DNA from: Sphagnum compactum
Taxonomy: Eukaryota; Bryophyta; Sphagnopsida; Sphagnales
Reading direction: 5' to 3'
DNA length: 64,000 nt
NCBI GenBank assembly: GCA_965153455.1
Contig: OZ234504.1
Coordinates: 6,138,001 to 6,202,000 of the forward strand
Of the stretch, positions 26,637 to 39,200 are shown piece by piece. The position numbers and the translations under genes were made by a program. How positions within the stretch are numbered: position 1 is the stretch's first letter; every line of letters starts with the position of its first letter. Below the pieces are notes generated by a model. That model worked only from the letters and a program-made list of their open reading frames with translations, did no database searches and had not been told where the DNA came from.

Positions 26637-27260
26637 TTAGTAAAGAATAGGTAGGTAAATGGACAAACCAGGTGAGGTAAATTCAGGCAGAATAGGTAGG
26701 GTAACTTGACAGAATAGGTAAGTGAAATTGACAGAATTGCTTACATAATATTGATAGAAGAGATAGGGGTGAATTGACAGAATAGGTAAGGTAAAAAAGT
26801 GAGAGAAAGAGGTAAGGTGAACTGACAGAACAGGTAAGGTAAAATGACAGAATATGTAAATTAAATTTGACTGAAGGAGGTAAGGTGAATCCACAGAACG
26901 TGTAAGGTAATTTAAAATTGACAGAAGAGGTAAGGCAAAAAATGACAGAAGAGGTGTGGTAAATTGATAGAATAGGTAAGGTGAATTGATGGAACAGGTA
27001 AGGTAAATTAAAAGAATGGTTGAGGTAAAAATTTGACAGAAAGACTGAATATCGACCGAACAGGTGAGGTAAAATTAAACAGAATAGGTAAGGTTAATTG
27101 AGACAACAGGAAAGGTGAAATAGACAGAATAGGTGAGGTAAATCGACAGAACATGGAAGGTAAAATCGACAGAACAGGTAAGGTGAATCGACAGAACAGG
27201 TAAGGTAAAATCGACAGAACGGGTAAGGTGAATCGACAGAATTGGCAAGTAAAACTGTGA
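26637..27260 (+). repeat. Minisatellite of about 24 'gacagaacaggtaaggtgaa' units
   Basis: About 24 imperfect units of 20-29 bp run head to tail. Most units hold AGGTAAGG or CAGGTAAGGT on the plus strand, which equals a consensus 5' splice site. The last few units (27,150-27,250) are the most uniform, with GAATCGACAGAACAGG. The array ends about 60 bp before a TATA-like box of the phosphorylase gene. Confidence 0.9.
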
Positions 27261-27320
27261 GTGGAATCGTGTATTTTTTTTCCTTATCACGCATACGTTA
27301 TCATTATACGGTATACCTCG

Positions 27321-27328
27321 TATAAATA
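27321..27328 (+). promoter_or_regulatory. TATA-like box of the phosphorylase gene
   Basis: TATAAATA lies 281 bp upstream of the phosphorylase start codon, in a stretch that changes sharply from repeat DNA to GC-richer leader. A transcription start near 27,350 would leave a 5' UTR of about 250 bp. Inferred from position and sequence only. Confidence 0.5.
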
Positions 27329-27601
27329 CGCTAGCAACTATACCGTAGCAAAATTGCGTACACTGCTGCGCACCACACACGAGGAGTCCGACGCAGCAGC
27401 AGCAGCGTCTTGTGTCGCTCGCGCTCCTCTTCTTCTTGTTGCTGCTGCTCAGCTGCCGCTCTGACGTTTTGCGCTGCGAGCGGACGGACGGGCGAGCGTC
27501 ATCCTCATCTCTATTCTTGTGGATTGATTCGAAGTGATTGCTTGTGCGACGAGAGTGAGTGTTTTGTAAATTGTGTGCCGCGGGAGACGGACGGAAGAGT
27601 C

Positions 27602-30600
27602 ATGGGGATGGCGACAATGGCTGCTTTCTCGGTTCAAGGGGCTTGTGGTTTTTCTGTGAATCAGTCGTGTGTTTCCGACTGTCGGGATGCCGGTATTTGG
27701 ATCAGGACTAGGAGAGACATCGGGATGCGTAGTAGAAGTAGTAGTAGGCGGGAATTGGAAGATGGGAAGCAGCGTTGCCTGTTCACTAGACGGATTGGTG
27801 GTTGTGGAGGTATTTGGTGTGTGGCTAGTGAGCCGAAGGTGAAAACATCTGTGGATGATAACGGAGGTATGGAAGATAATTCCCTGTTTTTCTTTCGGTT
27901 TTATTTTTATTTTTGCTTTTGTTTCCGGTTTGCCTTCTTTGTTTTTGAAGTCTGAGTGAGAACTGATGTTTTGCTTTTGTTGTTTTTCTCGGCTTTTGCA
28001 TTCTGTTTTCTTTTTTGGTGTGTGGCAATGTGAGGAAGAAGAAGTTTGCGCTTGAAGATCTCACTTGCAAGTTTCGTTTTCTGTGGAAGCTATGGTTGGT
28101 ATTGAAGAAGAAGCGAGATTCTCTGAGTTAGTAACCGTGTGAGGGTGAATTATATGACGCGCATTGCGGGAACCGCAATGTCGCTAGTTAATGAGGCAAA
28201 CTGGTAGAGATCACGACATCTCTTTTTGCAGTGAAGAATGCTCGACAGTATGGATTATGAGGACAGCCGGAAGGGGTTTGGGGAGTGGGATTTGATGATT
28301 TTGGGGAGGCTGGAGTGTAGGAATTGTTGCAGGCCAATGCTGGACAAAAACTCCCCCTCATCATGCAAGAGTTTGACCTGTGTTTTATGTCAATCTTGCA
28401 GTATAGGTTTTGAATCTGCTGCCAAGCTCTTCATTGTGATGTGCTTCCTCATGTCTCCTCATGTCTCGTATACACAATTCTGAGCAGATGGAAGGACTCA
28501 TGAGTCTTTACATGGGATGGACTCATTAGTCTCTACACAGGATGCTTCATCAGGAGCCTTGTACAGGACTGCTGGTGTCTTTTTACTGAAGAACAATCAT
28601 TCACTTTGGTATGTGCTTTTGTGGGCTGCACAGAATCTGTCATCCCTTCTGTAGCAAATCCAACTTCAAGAGATGCCACAGCAATTGCTTCCAACATCAA
28701 GTACCATGCTGAGTACACACCCTCTTACTCACCTTACAAATTCGAGCTGGAGCAAGCGTATGTAGCCACAGCAGAGAGCTTGAGGGACACCTTGGTCCAG
28801 AGATGGAATGAGACTTATAAGCACTTCCAGTTGGAAAATTCCAAGGCGATCCATTACCTTTCCATGGAGTTTTTGCAGGTTTGTTGAATTTTTTTTGTAT
28901 CTGCAGTTACAAGTGCTTAGCAAGGAAGTTTGTGTGCATATCCCATTTAGTGCACAGATTTTTATCTCAAATAGAAAATCCTTGGGTTGGTATCTCAATT
29001 TAGAGGACTGCATTCCTCTAGCAGCACAGTTCCAGTGTTGACTACTCTACACACTGCTAATGAAGGATGTTTGATGTGTGTGTCCAATGCAAATGGTTGT
29101 GGAGATTCATTGCAATTGCATAGAGATGTGTCCAATGCAAATGGTCCTACCTATGATTGCAGGGCAGAGCATTGCTCAATGCTATTGGCAATCTTGAGGT
29201 TAAGGACGCTTACAGCCAAGCCTTGCAGAGATTGGGACATGACTTGGAGGCAGTTGCTGAGAAGGTGAACCATGCTCTACTTTGACCCAACTACTGAAAC
29301 CACATGCTTAGATTCTTGCATATTATGTGCATCTTCCTCTACTGTGTGCAAAATATCATCTTGGAAAGCAACCGGAAATTGATGTTACATTAACCAGGTT
29401 TGTACATCATCAAAATATTGCCCCAGAGTTCTTAGGTGCTGGAGACATCAGAAAGTATCCTCAGTTGTTATTCTATTTGAGCACAGGAGCCCGATGCTGC
29501 ACTTGGGAATGGTGGGTTAGGAAGGCTAGCATCGTGTTTTCTAGACTCACTGGCTACTCTCAACTACCCTGCCTGGGGTTATGGGTTGCGTTACAAGTAT
29601 GGCCTGTTCCATCAATCCATCACCAAGGATGGTCAGAAGGAGGAGGCTGAAAAATGGCTTGAGGTAACATCCTCACCACATCTCCTGATACTGACATTCT
29701 GGACAGGGCATGTTATTCATAATTTGGCATTTGTCCACTATAGCCAAATCTGTGGCCAGCAGAATGGATTTATTTTGTTGATTTTAATCTGCCCTGCTTA
29801 CATGTGACATGTGGACTGCTTGTTGAAAGCTTTGAGATATTCAATCTAATGAGCTTTTTGAGAGAAATTTGAAACATTCAGTCATGTAAAGGGGTCTTGG
29901 TGTATTGCAGATGGGTTATCCATGGGAGATCCCAAGACATGACATTGCATATCCAATCAAGTTCTTTGGAAAGGTGGTGGAAAATTACAATGGAAAGAAG
30001 GAATGGCTTGGAGGGGAGAATGTGAAAGCATTTGCTTATGATGTTCCAATTCCTGGCTACCAGACGAAAAACACAATCAGCTTGCGACTTTGGTCTACAA
30101 AAGTCTCAGCGGAGGACTTTGATCTTGATGCGTTCAATGCTGGTGATCATGAGAAAGCTAATCTAGCACATGCAAATGCTGAAAAGGTACAAACCATCCT
30201 TCAGATGACAACTGTTTGTGGTACGCTGTTCATAGTAGGCTGATTTGCAAACTATGCTCAGCATAAACTTTCCCCCTGACATCTGAAATTGAAGGGGTAG
30301 GTGGTGGGCAGATTTGCTATGTGTTATATCCAGGTGATGGTACGCTTGAAGGGAAAATTTTACGACTGAAGCAGCAGTATACACTCTGTTCAGCATCCAT
30401 TCAAGACATTATTGCCCGTTTCAAGGAGTGGTCAGGGGCCAAATTCAGTTGGGACAACTTCCCATCGAAGGTGGCCATTCAGATGAATGACACCCACCCC
30501 ACTCTGTGTGTACCAGAGCTGATTCGTCTCCTCATAGATGAGGAGGGTCTCTCATGGGACGAAGCTTGGAACATTACTCAAGCGTGAGCTCTCTTCCCAT

Positions 30601-33600
30601 GTATTGATAGAACAAATGTTGTGACCTTGTTTTTTGCCATGGGCTTCCATGTATGAGTGTTCACATTTTGACAATGGTACTTTTCTGTACCATACCCGCC
30701 ATGCTCTTTATTTGAATGACAAGACGATTTTATAGCATTCCATTCTGCTCATGGATCTGAGGTCAAGTATTTGTCAGCACTGTCTGAATGTATGCATTGT
30801 TATAGACCATTTTGGTTTTCTTTACAACTCCCTCCTCTTCATGGTTGGTACAGACCCTGATGAGATTGTTTGACTGTGGCTCTTGGACCATTGTGGTTGG
30901 TCCACGAGATGAAATGTGCATTGCTGTTAGTACACATGTGGAAATGGTAGAGAGCGCTATGACTCATCTGCTGTGATTTCTCTTGAATTTGCTGGCAGGA
31001 CTGTTGCATACACTAATCACACTGTTCTTCCTGAGGCACTAGAAAAATGGCCACTGGAGTTGTTTCAGAAACTTTTGCCACGACACATTGAAATCATTGA
31101 GCAGATTGATGAGAAGGTACTCACTACAGTCACACCAACTTTCATTTTGCTGGTATACGTCTCTCTGTATTGTGTTGCAAGCACTTTTTCCATATGCCTA
31201 ATTTCCATGTATCAACTTTTAGTGGATTTATCTATCTTTTGTCCACAGCAAGTTTGCATGGTACTATGTCAACTTATGACTCACATAACTTATTGGTTCA
31301 TTGCAGTTTTTGACTTTTCTTGCAAGCAAGATACCAAAGGATGAGTTGGAGGCAAAAATAAAAAGCATGCGTATACTTGAAAATGTTGAAGTTCCTGCCG
31401 CAATCCAGTCACTGCTCCCTGTGAAACCAGTAAAAGCAGATATTATCTCTAAACCAAACCCTAAACCAGACCCTAAACCAAAAACTGATAAGGTTGAGAC
31501 CAAGAAGGTGGAGAAAGTAAAGGAAGAGCCCCTTCCACCGAAACCAGCTGGAGCTGTGCGAATGGCCAACTTGTCTGTGATTGGTGGTCACAAAGTGAAT
31601 GGAGTGGCAGCTATTCATACAGAGATTGTGAAGGATGAAGTCTTCAATGATTTTTACAAGGTACATAAAGTTGTCTCTCAGCGATTTAGGGGATGAGACC
31701 TCCTGTTCTTCCGAAGTGCTGACATTCTATCCAGCTTATTGTTGTTTGAAGTCCTCTTGAATGGTTGCCAACCTGTATGTCTTCAGTTATGGCCAGAGAA
31801 ATTCCAGAACAAGACAAATGGAGTGACACCCAGACGCTGGCTTTCTTTCTGCAATCCTGAACTGAGCAAGGTAATCACAAAGTGGCTGGGATCTGAGGAC
31901 TGGGTACTACATACCGAGCAACTAGCTGGCTTGCGTAAGGTGAGAACCCTCTTCCCCACTATGATTTAAGTCACACATGATTGAGACAATCCTGTGAAAA
32001 CAGCTTTGTGAATTTTGATTTAGAAATGCTTTAATGTATGCAACTGTCAGATCATCACGTGGAGGAAATAATCCTTGACAATCTCTGTAAATTGTCCTGT
32101 CATGTCCACATGACTAGAAAATGGCTATTAGTTAATTCAGATTTATAAGGAGTCAAAAGATTTTTTGTTGGGATTCAGCTGAGTCTATTAAATTCTATCT
32201 TCTGGAAGTCACAATAGTAAGTTCTTTTGTACATGCTGGTGCAGTTTGCAGACAACAAGGAACTTCACAAGGAGTGGATAGCAGCCAAGACAGCAAGGAA
32301 AGAGAAATTGGCAGCGTACATCAAGGACAAAACTGGCTATACTGTCAGCCCCAGTTCTTTATTTGACATTCAGGTACATCCTGCCTCTAGAGATGCAATC
32401 CTAAGACCTTGCTTAACATTTTCTCACACCTGCTTGCATGAGCAAGACACACAGAATTCTAAAACCGTGTACCCGTTCAAAGTGAACAGCCTTCTTGAGC
32501 CCAATGCAGGCCCCCTGTATTGAAGTATGACAATTGGGAGGTAGCCCTGGAGTCTCCCACTTTGCATGCAAGGCAGGGATGATCTTGGCGTAGCCTCATC
32601 TTACTCCATATTAAGCTAAACTCCTGAGTGAGATTATATGAGTCTTAACTTGCTGTAGCATTAATGGCTGTAGACCCATGTCCAGTGTACATATCAAGTT
32701 CAAGGAAATACATGAGAGGGGTTTGCGGAACCAACCATGATTCTTTGAAGACCAGTACTCACTTCCTGGTCACAGAATAGAAGACTTCAGGTTTCTGATT
32801 CTGTTGCAGTGTATTTGGGCCCTGATAAGTCTTGAAATTCCTCTCCACATGCAGCTCACAAGGTCTTCCACCTTCATTGTGCATGGCGGGGAGACACATT
32901 CAATCTCCCTTCACAGTGATCCAGCCTAACAGTCGAAACTCAGTGGTTCAAACAGGCACATGCAGAGCTGTGGGACCACTATTTTTGTTGTTTGAATGAG
33001 CTGAAGAGATGATTCCTATCCAATGACACAAAAGCTCTATATCTGCATGATCCTGACTAGCACTCATATGATGCAGTTTGGATTGCACCTCCTGTTGATA
33101 GTGCATATACATGACCGTGAAAGGGAGCAACACAGAGAGGCTGGTAGTGATAAATTCAAATGCATGGTTTTCAAGCATGTGGTGCTTTGTGCAGGTGAAG
33201 CGAATTCATGAATACAAGCGGCAGCTACTAAACATAATGGGGGTGATCTACCGATACAAAAAGATGAAGGAAATGAGTGCCAAGGACAGAAAGGCCAAGT
33301 TTGTTCCTCGTGTTTGCATGTTTGGAGGCAAAGCTTTTGCCACCTACTGGCAAGCGAAGCGCATTGTGAAACTCATTACAGATGTTTCAGCAACCATAAA
33401 CAATGACTCTGAAATTGGAGATTTATTGAAGGTTATATTCATCCCAGACTACAACGTGAGTGTAGCTGAGGTGCTCATCCCTGCAAGTGAATTGTCACAG
33501 CACATTAGGTGATCACTTCAACCCTACACAGACCCCTCTCTAGATATCATATGAAGAGACATGATGTCCTTCCTTGCCATAAATCTCAAGGGTTACTGGC

Positions 33601-34584
33601 CTTTCTGGTGGTCCATTTAGGTGTCTATTTCTTCAGTTTATTAACCTGAAAGTAGTGAATTTTCCTTTTTGGACGCAAACTGAGAGAGGGAACCTTGTGT
33701 GGGGGTTGCAGTACTGCAGGAATGGAAGCAAGTGGAACAAGCAACATGAAATTTGTCATGAATGGATGCATTTTGATTGGAACACTTGATGGGGCCAACG
33801 TTGAAATTCGAGAAGAAGTTGGAGAGGACAACTTTTTCCTGTTTGGGGCACTTGCTCCTGAGATTGCAGGGTTAAGAGCAGAGCGTGCTGCTGGGAAGGT
33901 GTAGTGTCAGAACCATGTAGTTAGCTTTCACCTTTTGTCAAGTATTAAATGAGGGTCTCTCAACTTGATTGATTTTCTGGGTTATAGCAAAGGCTTCTTT
34001 TTCATCTCTACCAATAATTTTACTTTGTGCGTATGCTGGTTGTTGTAACAGTTCATCCCTGATCCAAGGTTTGAAGAAGTCAAGAAATTCATCAGAAGTG
34101 GGGTATTTGGAGATTACAACTACAATGAGTTGTTGAGCTCATTAGAAGGCAATTCAGGCTATGGGAGGGGTGACTACTTCTTGGTTGGGAAGGACTTCCC
34201 TTCCTACATTGAATGCCAAGAGGAAGTGGATATTGCTTACAAGGACCAAGAGGTAACCACAGACAGAATATGGTTTTCCCTGTTGGTGTGACTTAGCTGT
34301 ATGGATGCCATGTTTTGCACCCAAATACTCTAGTTCATAGCACATTGAAGTGCTATATGCTGACTAGAAGGTTTAGTGGTCCCTCTGATCTGTCTTTAGA
34401 TCTCTTGTGATGGATTTAGATAAAGTGTTTACATATTGAGCCTGACTATGGTAGTCTGGTCTTGCAGAAGTGGACAAAGATGTCAATACTCAACGTAGCA
34501 GGCTCATACAAATTCAGCAGTGATCGTACCATCCACGAGTATGCAAATGACATATGGGATATCACCCCCAGTGCTGTCCCTTGA
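27602..34584 (+). CDS. PHS1: Plastidial alpha-1,4-glucan (starch) phosphorylase, L-type
   Basis: Fourteen exons join in phase into 969 residues: 27602-27866, 28634-28878, 29163-29264, 29487-29663, 29911-30186, 30312-30583, 30999-31116, 31307-31660, 31787-31939, 32245-32373, 33195-33508, 33712-33898, 34052-34252, 34468-34584. The GT35 enzyme reversibly releases glucose-1-phosphate from glucan ends in the plastid. The N-terminus is rich in Ser, Arg and Gly and low in acidic residues, like a transit peptide. Family blocks seen include [47 protein letters not shown] and [10 protein letters not shown], whose lysine (about K815) binds pyridoxal phosphate. An insertion at about 524-568 marks the plastid L-type, but here it is KP- and KVE-rich. 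The conserved '[11 protein letters not shown]' reads [11 protein letters not shown] across the exon 6-7 junction. The start is the first in-frame ATG. Confidence 0.95.
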
Positions 34585-35794
34585 GCAGACAAAAATCAGC
34601 AAATACTGATGCTATAAGTTGTGGCTCACCAGAAAGGGAAGAGTAGAGCTAGCAGGCAAACATGATTCTCTCCCATTCCTTCCAGAGATGGTATGTTTTT
34701 AATCTTGCAAAGTAGACATTTTTTATGTTGCAACTCATTATATGTTGCTCAGGACTGCCGGATCCAGAGATAATTTTAGGATAGTAGAGGTTTCCTGTTC
34801 TTTTGCACCAAAGTTTGTGTTGCATGTCATATCCATTCTCACATTCTACAGGTTCCTTTACACAGTAAGCTTCATGTGCTACTGTTACCCTGAGTTTGAC
34901 TAGTGTGAGGTTGATATTGATGGTTGTCTTGTTCCTGGACAATCAGGATTGTAAATCTTTACTTAAACTGAATGGGCAATTGGGTTAGTAGACTGTAAAG
35001 CTCTAACTCTAGCTAATTATTGGTCTCGGTGCTCAAATCCTACTTCCTTCCTGATGTTGTACTATGTCTGCTCTATCAAATTCCTTCCTGATGTTGTACT
35101 ATGACTGCTCTATCAAATGCCTAAACGTTCCCTTGGCTGCCTCGTCTTGTTCCATCCAGAAATGTTGATGTAGTAGTATTCATCTCATTGTTTTGAAAAT
35201 TCTTTTAGTTTTTCTTTAGCAATGCTTTTAGTTTGTCTGTATCCACCATGGATGAGTCTGTCCTAGTGTAAAACTGAAGTTCAGAAACCCTAAACATAGG
35301 ACTCTTCTTGAAATCTGATTGCCAGAATATGCCACTTCTCTTCCATTAGTTTTTTGAGAGCTCTAGATTCTAGACTGCTTTTTTTGAACATGGTGGGATG
35401 TAACACTTGCTCAAATAACACTTGGTGTAATGGTCTGCACTAACGAAGCCCACAAGTAACACAAAAACTAGTGGTAATAAAAGATAATTAGAAGATGATC
35501 CTTTGAAAAGGTGACAACACTTGAAGCCATGATCACATGTGCAATTCACACCATCATGGTTTAAAAGATGGTAACTAGCTTAGGTTAATCTTTCCTGTGT
35601 ATCTGTACACTCTGGGAGGTTTAAATGGCACAAACACATGCTTCAAAGCGAATCGTGCAGTTCCTGAAATAGTGCTTTTTCCAAACAACAAAAGAGATGA
35701 TCATGTCAAGTATATGCAAATAAAAGACTGCAGATTGGTGTATGCAGCAGTTAGGCCAGCCAAGATCTAGTCTCTTCTAAGTCAGTGTGCTCCC
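34585..35794. other. Convergent intergenic region with 38-bp duplication
   Basis: This lies between the phosphorylase stop and the stop of the minus-strand flagellar gene, so it holds both 3' UTRs. A direct tandem duplication (ttccttcctgatgttgtact plus atg.ctgctctatcaaat) is at about 35,042-35,118. An AATAAA at about 35,476 on the plus strand is far for the phosphorylase. No other gene is seen. Confidence 0.5.
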
Positions 35795-38165
35795 TCACAC
35801 TACCTCAGGCAATGGTCCTAAATTGCCTACTCCAGGTTGCAGTAGTGTTAAGTGATTGTAGTGCACTGGGTGCTTGAGCTCAAATTCATTTGACAATAAT
35901 GGTCGATTCTCAGAGAAGCGGATATATGCAGCAGATGTGTAACAGTCTGCTGGGTATCCCTTCAATCTTCGAGTTGCTTGACCATATGTTTGTGAAAAGA
36001 TGTGCTGCACAAAACAACCAACTTGAGAAAGCTTTAAAATGTCAATAAAAAGAAAAAAATTCGCTCCAAAAAATAATATATGCTAGTCATTTCATCTAAT
36101 CCTCTCCACAACCAACACTGAGAAGAAATAGTATGCATGCCAAAACAAATTGATGATTGATCAGAAAATTCATTCAAATCCACCTTCTTTTTAGAATTAG
36201 AAATTAAATTGTAAAAGATTGCTATCTAAGTCAGCATCTTAAGTTGCTCCACTAAATTTTTGTTTTTAAATTTTTTTGAGAAGTTTTTTTTTTTTTTTTT
36301 TTTTTTGGGGGGCTTTCTATCAAAAATCCAAAGTGGAAAGAGGGAAAAACTTTCACCATAAATTTGCAGTGCTAAATGAATAATGAATATGCTGCAGAAA
36401 CCCTGTCATAACCCTCAGAAAAAAATTGAACCACTTGTGGATTTGTGAAAAATCTAAATTGTGGTTTTGGATCCTCATGTGTTTTCAGCAATCGTACCAA
36501 GTAGTGCAGTTTGGTTGGATGATCTAGATCAGAATTTAATAATCTTACTTAAACACTTAAAGTGGGTGATTGATCAATTTTACAAATTTCTTCAATTCTC
36601 AACCTCTTTACTCAGACATTTCCAATGTTAGCATATAGTTCTGTAAATGCACTGAAAATGGGTTGATTTGCACTCAAGACATTTTGCCCAAATTGATCTT
36701 ATCTAGTTGTAAATTGATGTCCAACAAGCAAGATTCTTTCTTGCTTTGGTGGTTTATGATCTAATTGACATAGTGTGTCAATTTGTCCATTCTTTCTTGT
36801 GGATAATTAATTTCCCTTGTTTTTCACCATTGGATTGTGTAGGTTATGTTGGTCAAGCAGTTCAAAAGGATCATATATAAAAACTCTATAAATCAAAACT
36901 CTTTGCACATTGAACTACGACTCTATGTTGAAGTTTAAGAATTGTTGGGCAATCCAAACAGAACCTGTAAACAGTTGAAGAGACTTCTCAAATCGTGATA
37001 TGATTTGAATAATTTTCTGTGCAACAATATGGTGTGCTAGAGAGAACAATAGTTAATTTTGGTGATTACGTAGGATTCTTTTGTTTAACTTTTTTCTACT
37101 CACCTGGTTGGCATGAACATGGCCAGTGTAACCTATGAGATGGTGCTTCCCCTCAATCACTTGCAATGTATCAGGCCCAAATTTCTCATATTCTCGACGT
37201 GTGTGCAGCTTGACAGATTTGTAAGGTAGATCACCAAATGACATTGCCAATGGTGTCTCTTTCACATACTTTTCTGTTGTGCCAATACATTGTCTATGTG
37301 TAACAAACCCAATGTGTTAAGCTTCAAATTTGCACCAATCCCACTTCAAAATAAAATAAAATTTCATACCCATCAACTAATTACCAGACTTTGTCTGTGT
37401 GTATCTCTATTTATTTGCAACATTTTGAATGCCAATCTAATTGTTTTGATTTACCTCATAGACTTGATATCAAGTTTCCCAGTGCAATATTTCATTTCAG
37501 CTGGTGTTTCCCTCTTGCTTGCCTTCCAGTTCACGGCCTTGGGTTCATTAATGAGTCCTGGATGTGCAAGCTGAGAGTAGTAAAAGTCTCTCCCTTCACA
37601 CTTGTTTTCACCACCCTATGATGAGATTTTCAAAACGTGATCAGCACTTAGGTGTTGTCTTTCATCATCATCATTTTTAACTGCAGAAGGAATTTCATGC
37701 TTGAAAGAGCTTGTCACAAATACCAAAAGTACAGAACACAAAAAATGTCAGCAATTCAACATCTTCATCAATTGATCATTAGCTGCAAGAAAGGAAAAAA
37801 CTAAAACAAAAGAATTCACTCCAAAGAAAAGAGAAAGACAAAAAATCGGGAAGAAAGTTCTTTTGTTGGGGAGAATGATCATTTTTAGAATTCCAATTCC
37901 CAGTTGGATTCACCAGGTGGATGGCAAGTTCAGGTTTGCCAATACGGAAGGAGTCAGTGATGGCAGCAGCACGTCGACATGAGTCTCCATATGAGTGCCC
38001 AACTAAATGGTTTTTATAAGCAGGAACAAAGCCTGTGTACCCCGGTGGAGGTCCATCCACAGCAATACGGGATCCTGGTGGTGGCACTGTGTGATATTTT
38101 CCTGGTCGTGGAGCTGGTGTTATCCAATTCATCGGACCTTTCACCATATCTTCCTTATACACCAT
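35795..38165 (-). CDS. CIMIP2/FAM166-like ciliary microtubule inner protein
   Basis: Four minus-strand exons join in phase into 270 residues: 38165-37914, 37615-37455, 37293-37104, 36004-35795. The 161-bp second exon was found by phase and acceptor/donor matching. The protein has two copies of the UPF0605 (DUF2475) signature: PGYTGFVPAYKNHLVGHSYG at about 41-60, and GYTGHVHANQ at 192-201 followed across the exon 3-4 junction by HIFSQTYGQATRR. That 'GYTGxxP...G.TYG..T' pattern belongs to animal and algal proteins that line the inside of doublet microtubules in motile cilia. In a plant the only motile cilia are on sperm, so expression should be limited to male gametogenesis. An in-frame TAG upstream and no other ATG support the start. 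The gene converges on the phosphorylase gene. Confidence 0.85.
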
Positions 38166-38219
38166 TGTTTGATCAAACCTTTGTAAACTCACACAAGCCC
38201 AATAAAAAGTAGTTGCGCC

Positions 38220-38530
38220 TTTCTTCTTCTTCTACTCACTCGTAGGAAGTGAGTAGAGACAAACTTACACACACACAATATATGGAATGATGCAGCGAAA
38301 AAAATGAAGAAGCTCAAAAGAAAGTGAGAGACACAAACTTACACACAAAACACACAATACAGAATGATGCAAACAAAAAAAGATGAAGAAGCTCAAGAGA
38401 GAGAGAACACACACACACACACACACAATATATCGAATGATGCTAAAGAAAAGGTGAAGAAGGTGGAGAGAAAGAGAGAGAAAGACACAGGCACACACAA
38501 ACACGAGAAAAGAGAGCTCAAGAGTGTTGA
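38220..38530. repeat. AC/AG microsatellite region upstream of the flagellar gene
   Basis: Three partly duplicated blocks of 'gaatgatgca..aaa.atgaagaagctcaa.ag' alternate with CA and GA runs, including (AC)n at about 38407-38427. It lies within 400 bp of the flagellar gene's start codon, so it covers the 5' UTR or promoter. Confidence 0.75.
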
Positions 38531-39200
38531 TGAGGGAAGAGAGGGGAGAGTGAGGATTTGGTCTTGAATGAAATCTGAAACGTTGGGTGGGGGTGGGGAA
38601 ATGTCTTTCCGTTCCATTAGAAATGGGGGAAACAAGTAACGAACTTTACCTACCTTTACCGACCTTCAATTGTTAGCTGAAATCTCAACTAACTATGGGT
38701 AACTCCCTGTTTGGAAACTAGTGGTTGCATTTGTGTGTGCTTCATGATCACTAGCTAAAATTGGCGGTTAGCCATTTGCAGGAGCTTGGTTGTAGGTGGT
38801 GATTTGTGAGCAATAACTGATGATTTCCAGCGATTCAGCTTGCCATTTTCTTGAGAAAGACAATAGCCGTTAACAGCAGAAATCTTGGTGTGTGTTTGTT
38901 GCTTCATCAGTTTGTTATTCGTGTCATGCGGAATTTTCGGGAATGCATTTGGTTTGGGGTAGTGGCAGGGGGGGGGAGTGGGTACACTGCCGTGTTATCA
39001 CTCATCACACCCTTTGAAAGCAAGTTGCAACATTGGATTTTAAGGGTCATCCTGCCTTTGAAGGAGCAGGAGCTGTGTTCTCTGCATCTCAGCATCTTCA
39101 GGTGAGATAGCCGATGCATCTTCTTCCACCACCACCACCATTTGCTTCCAAAGCCTTCAGACACTTGAGGAAATGGGGACTCAGAAATCCCTTTCTCTGA
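38531..39200. other. Spacer upstream of the flagellar gene
   Basis: No exon-like frame was found. It has a poly-G run (38969-38976) and an ACC triplet run near 39128. It may contain the distal promoter of the minus-strand flagellar gene. Confidence 0.4.

Noticed and set aside
28238-28483. 81-codon frame in phosphorylase intron 1 as an alternative first exon
   Set aside because: The exon 1 to exon 2 junction (27866 to 28634) is in phase and gives a normal transit peptide; this frame has no plastid-targeting or family features.
27321-34584. Operon-like or metabolic gene cluster linking phosphorylase and phosphofructokinase
   Set aside because: The genes are about 12 kb apart, separated by an unrelated flagellar gene on the other strand and by repeat DNA; shared pathway alone does not make a cluster.
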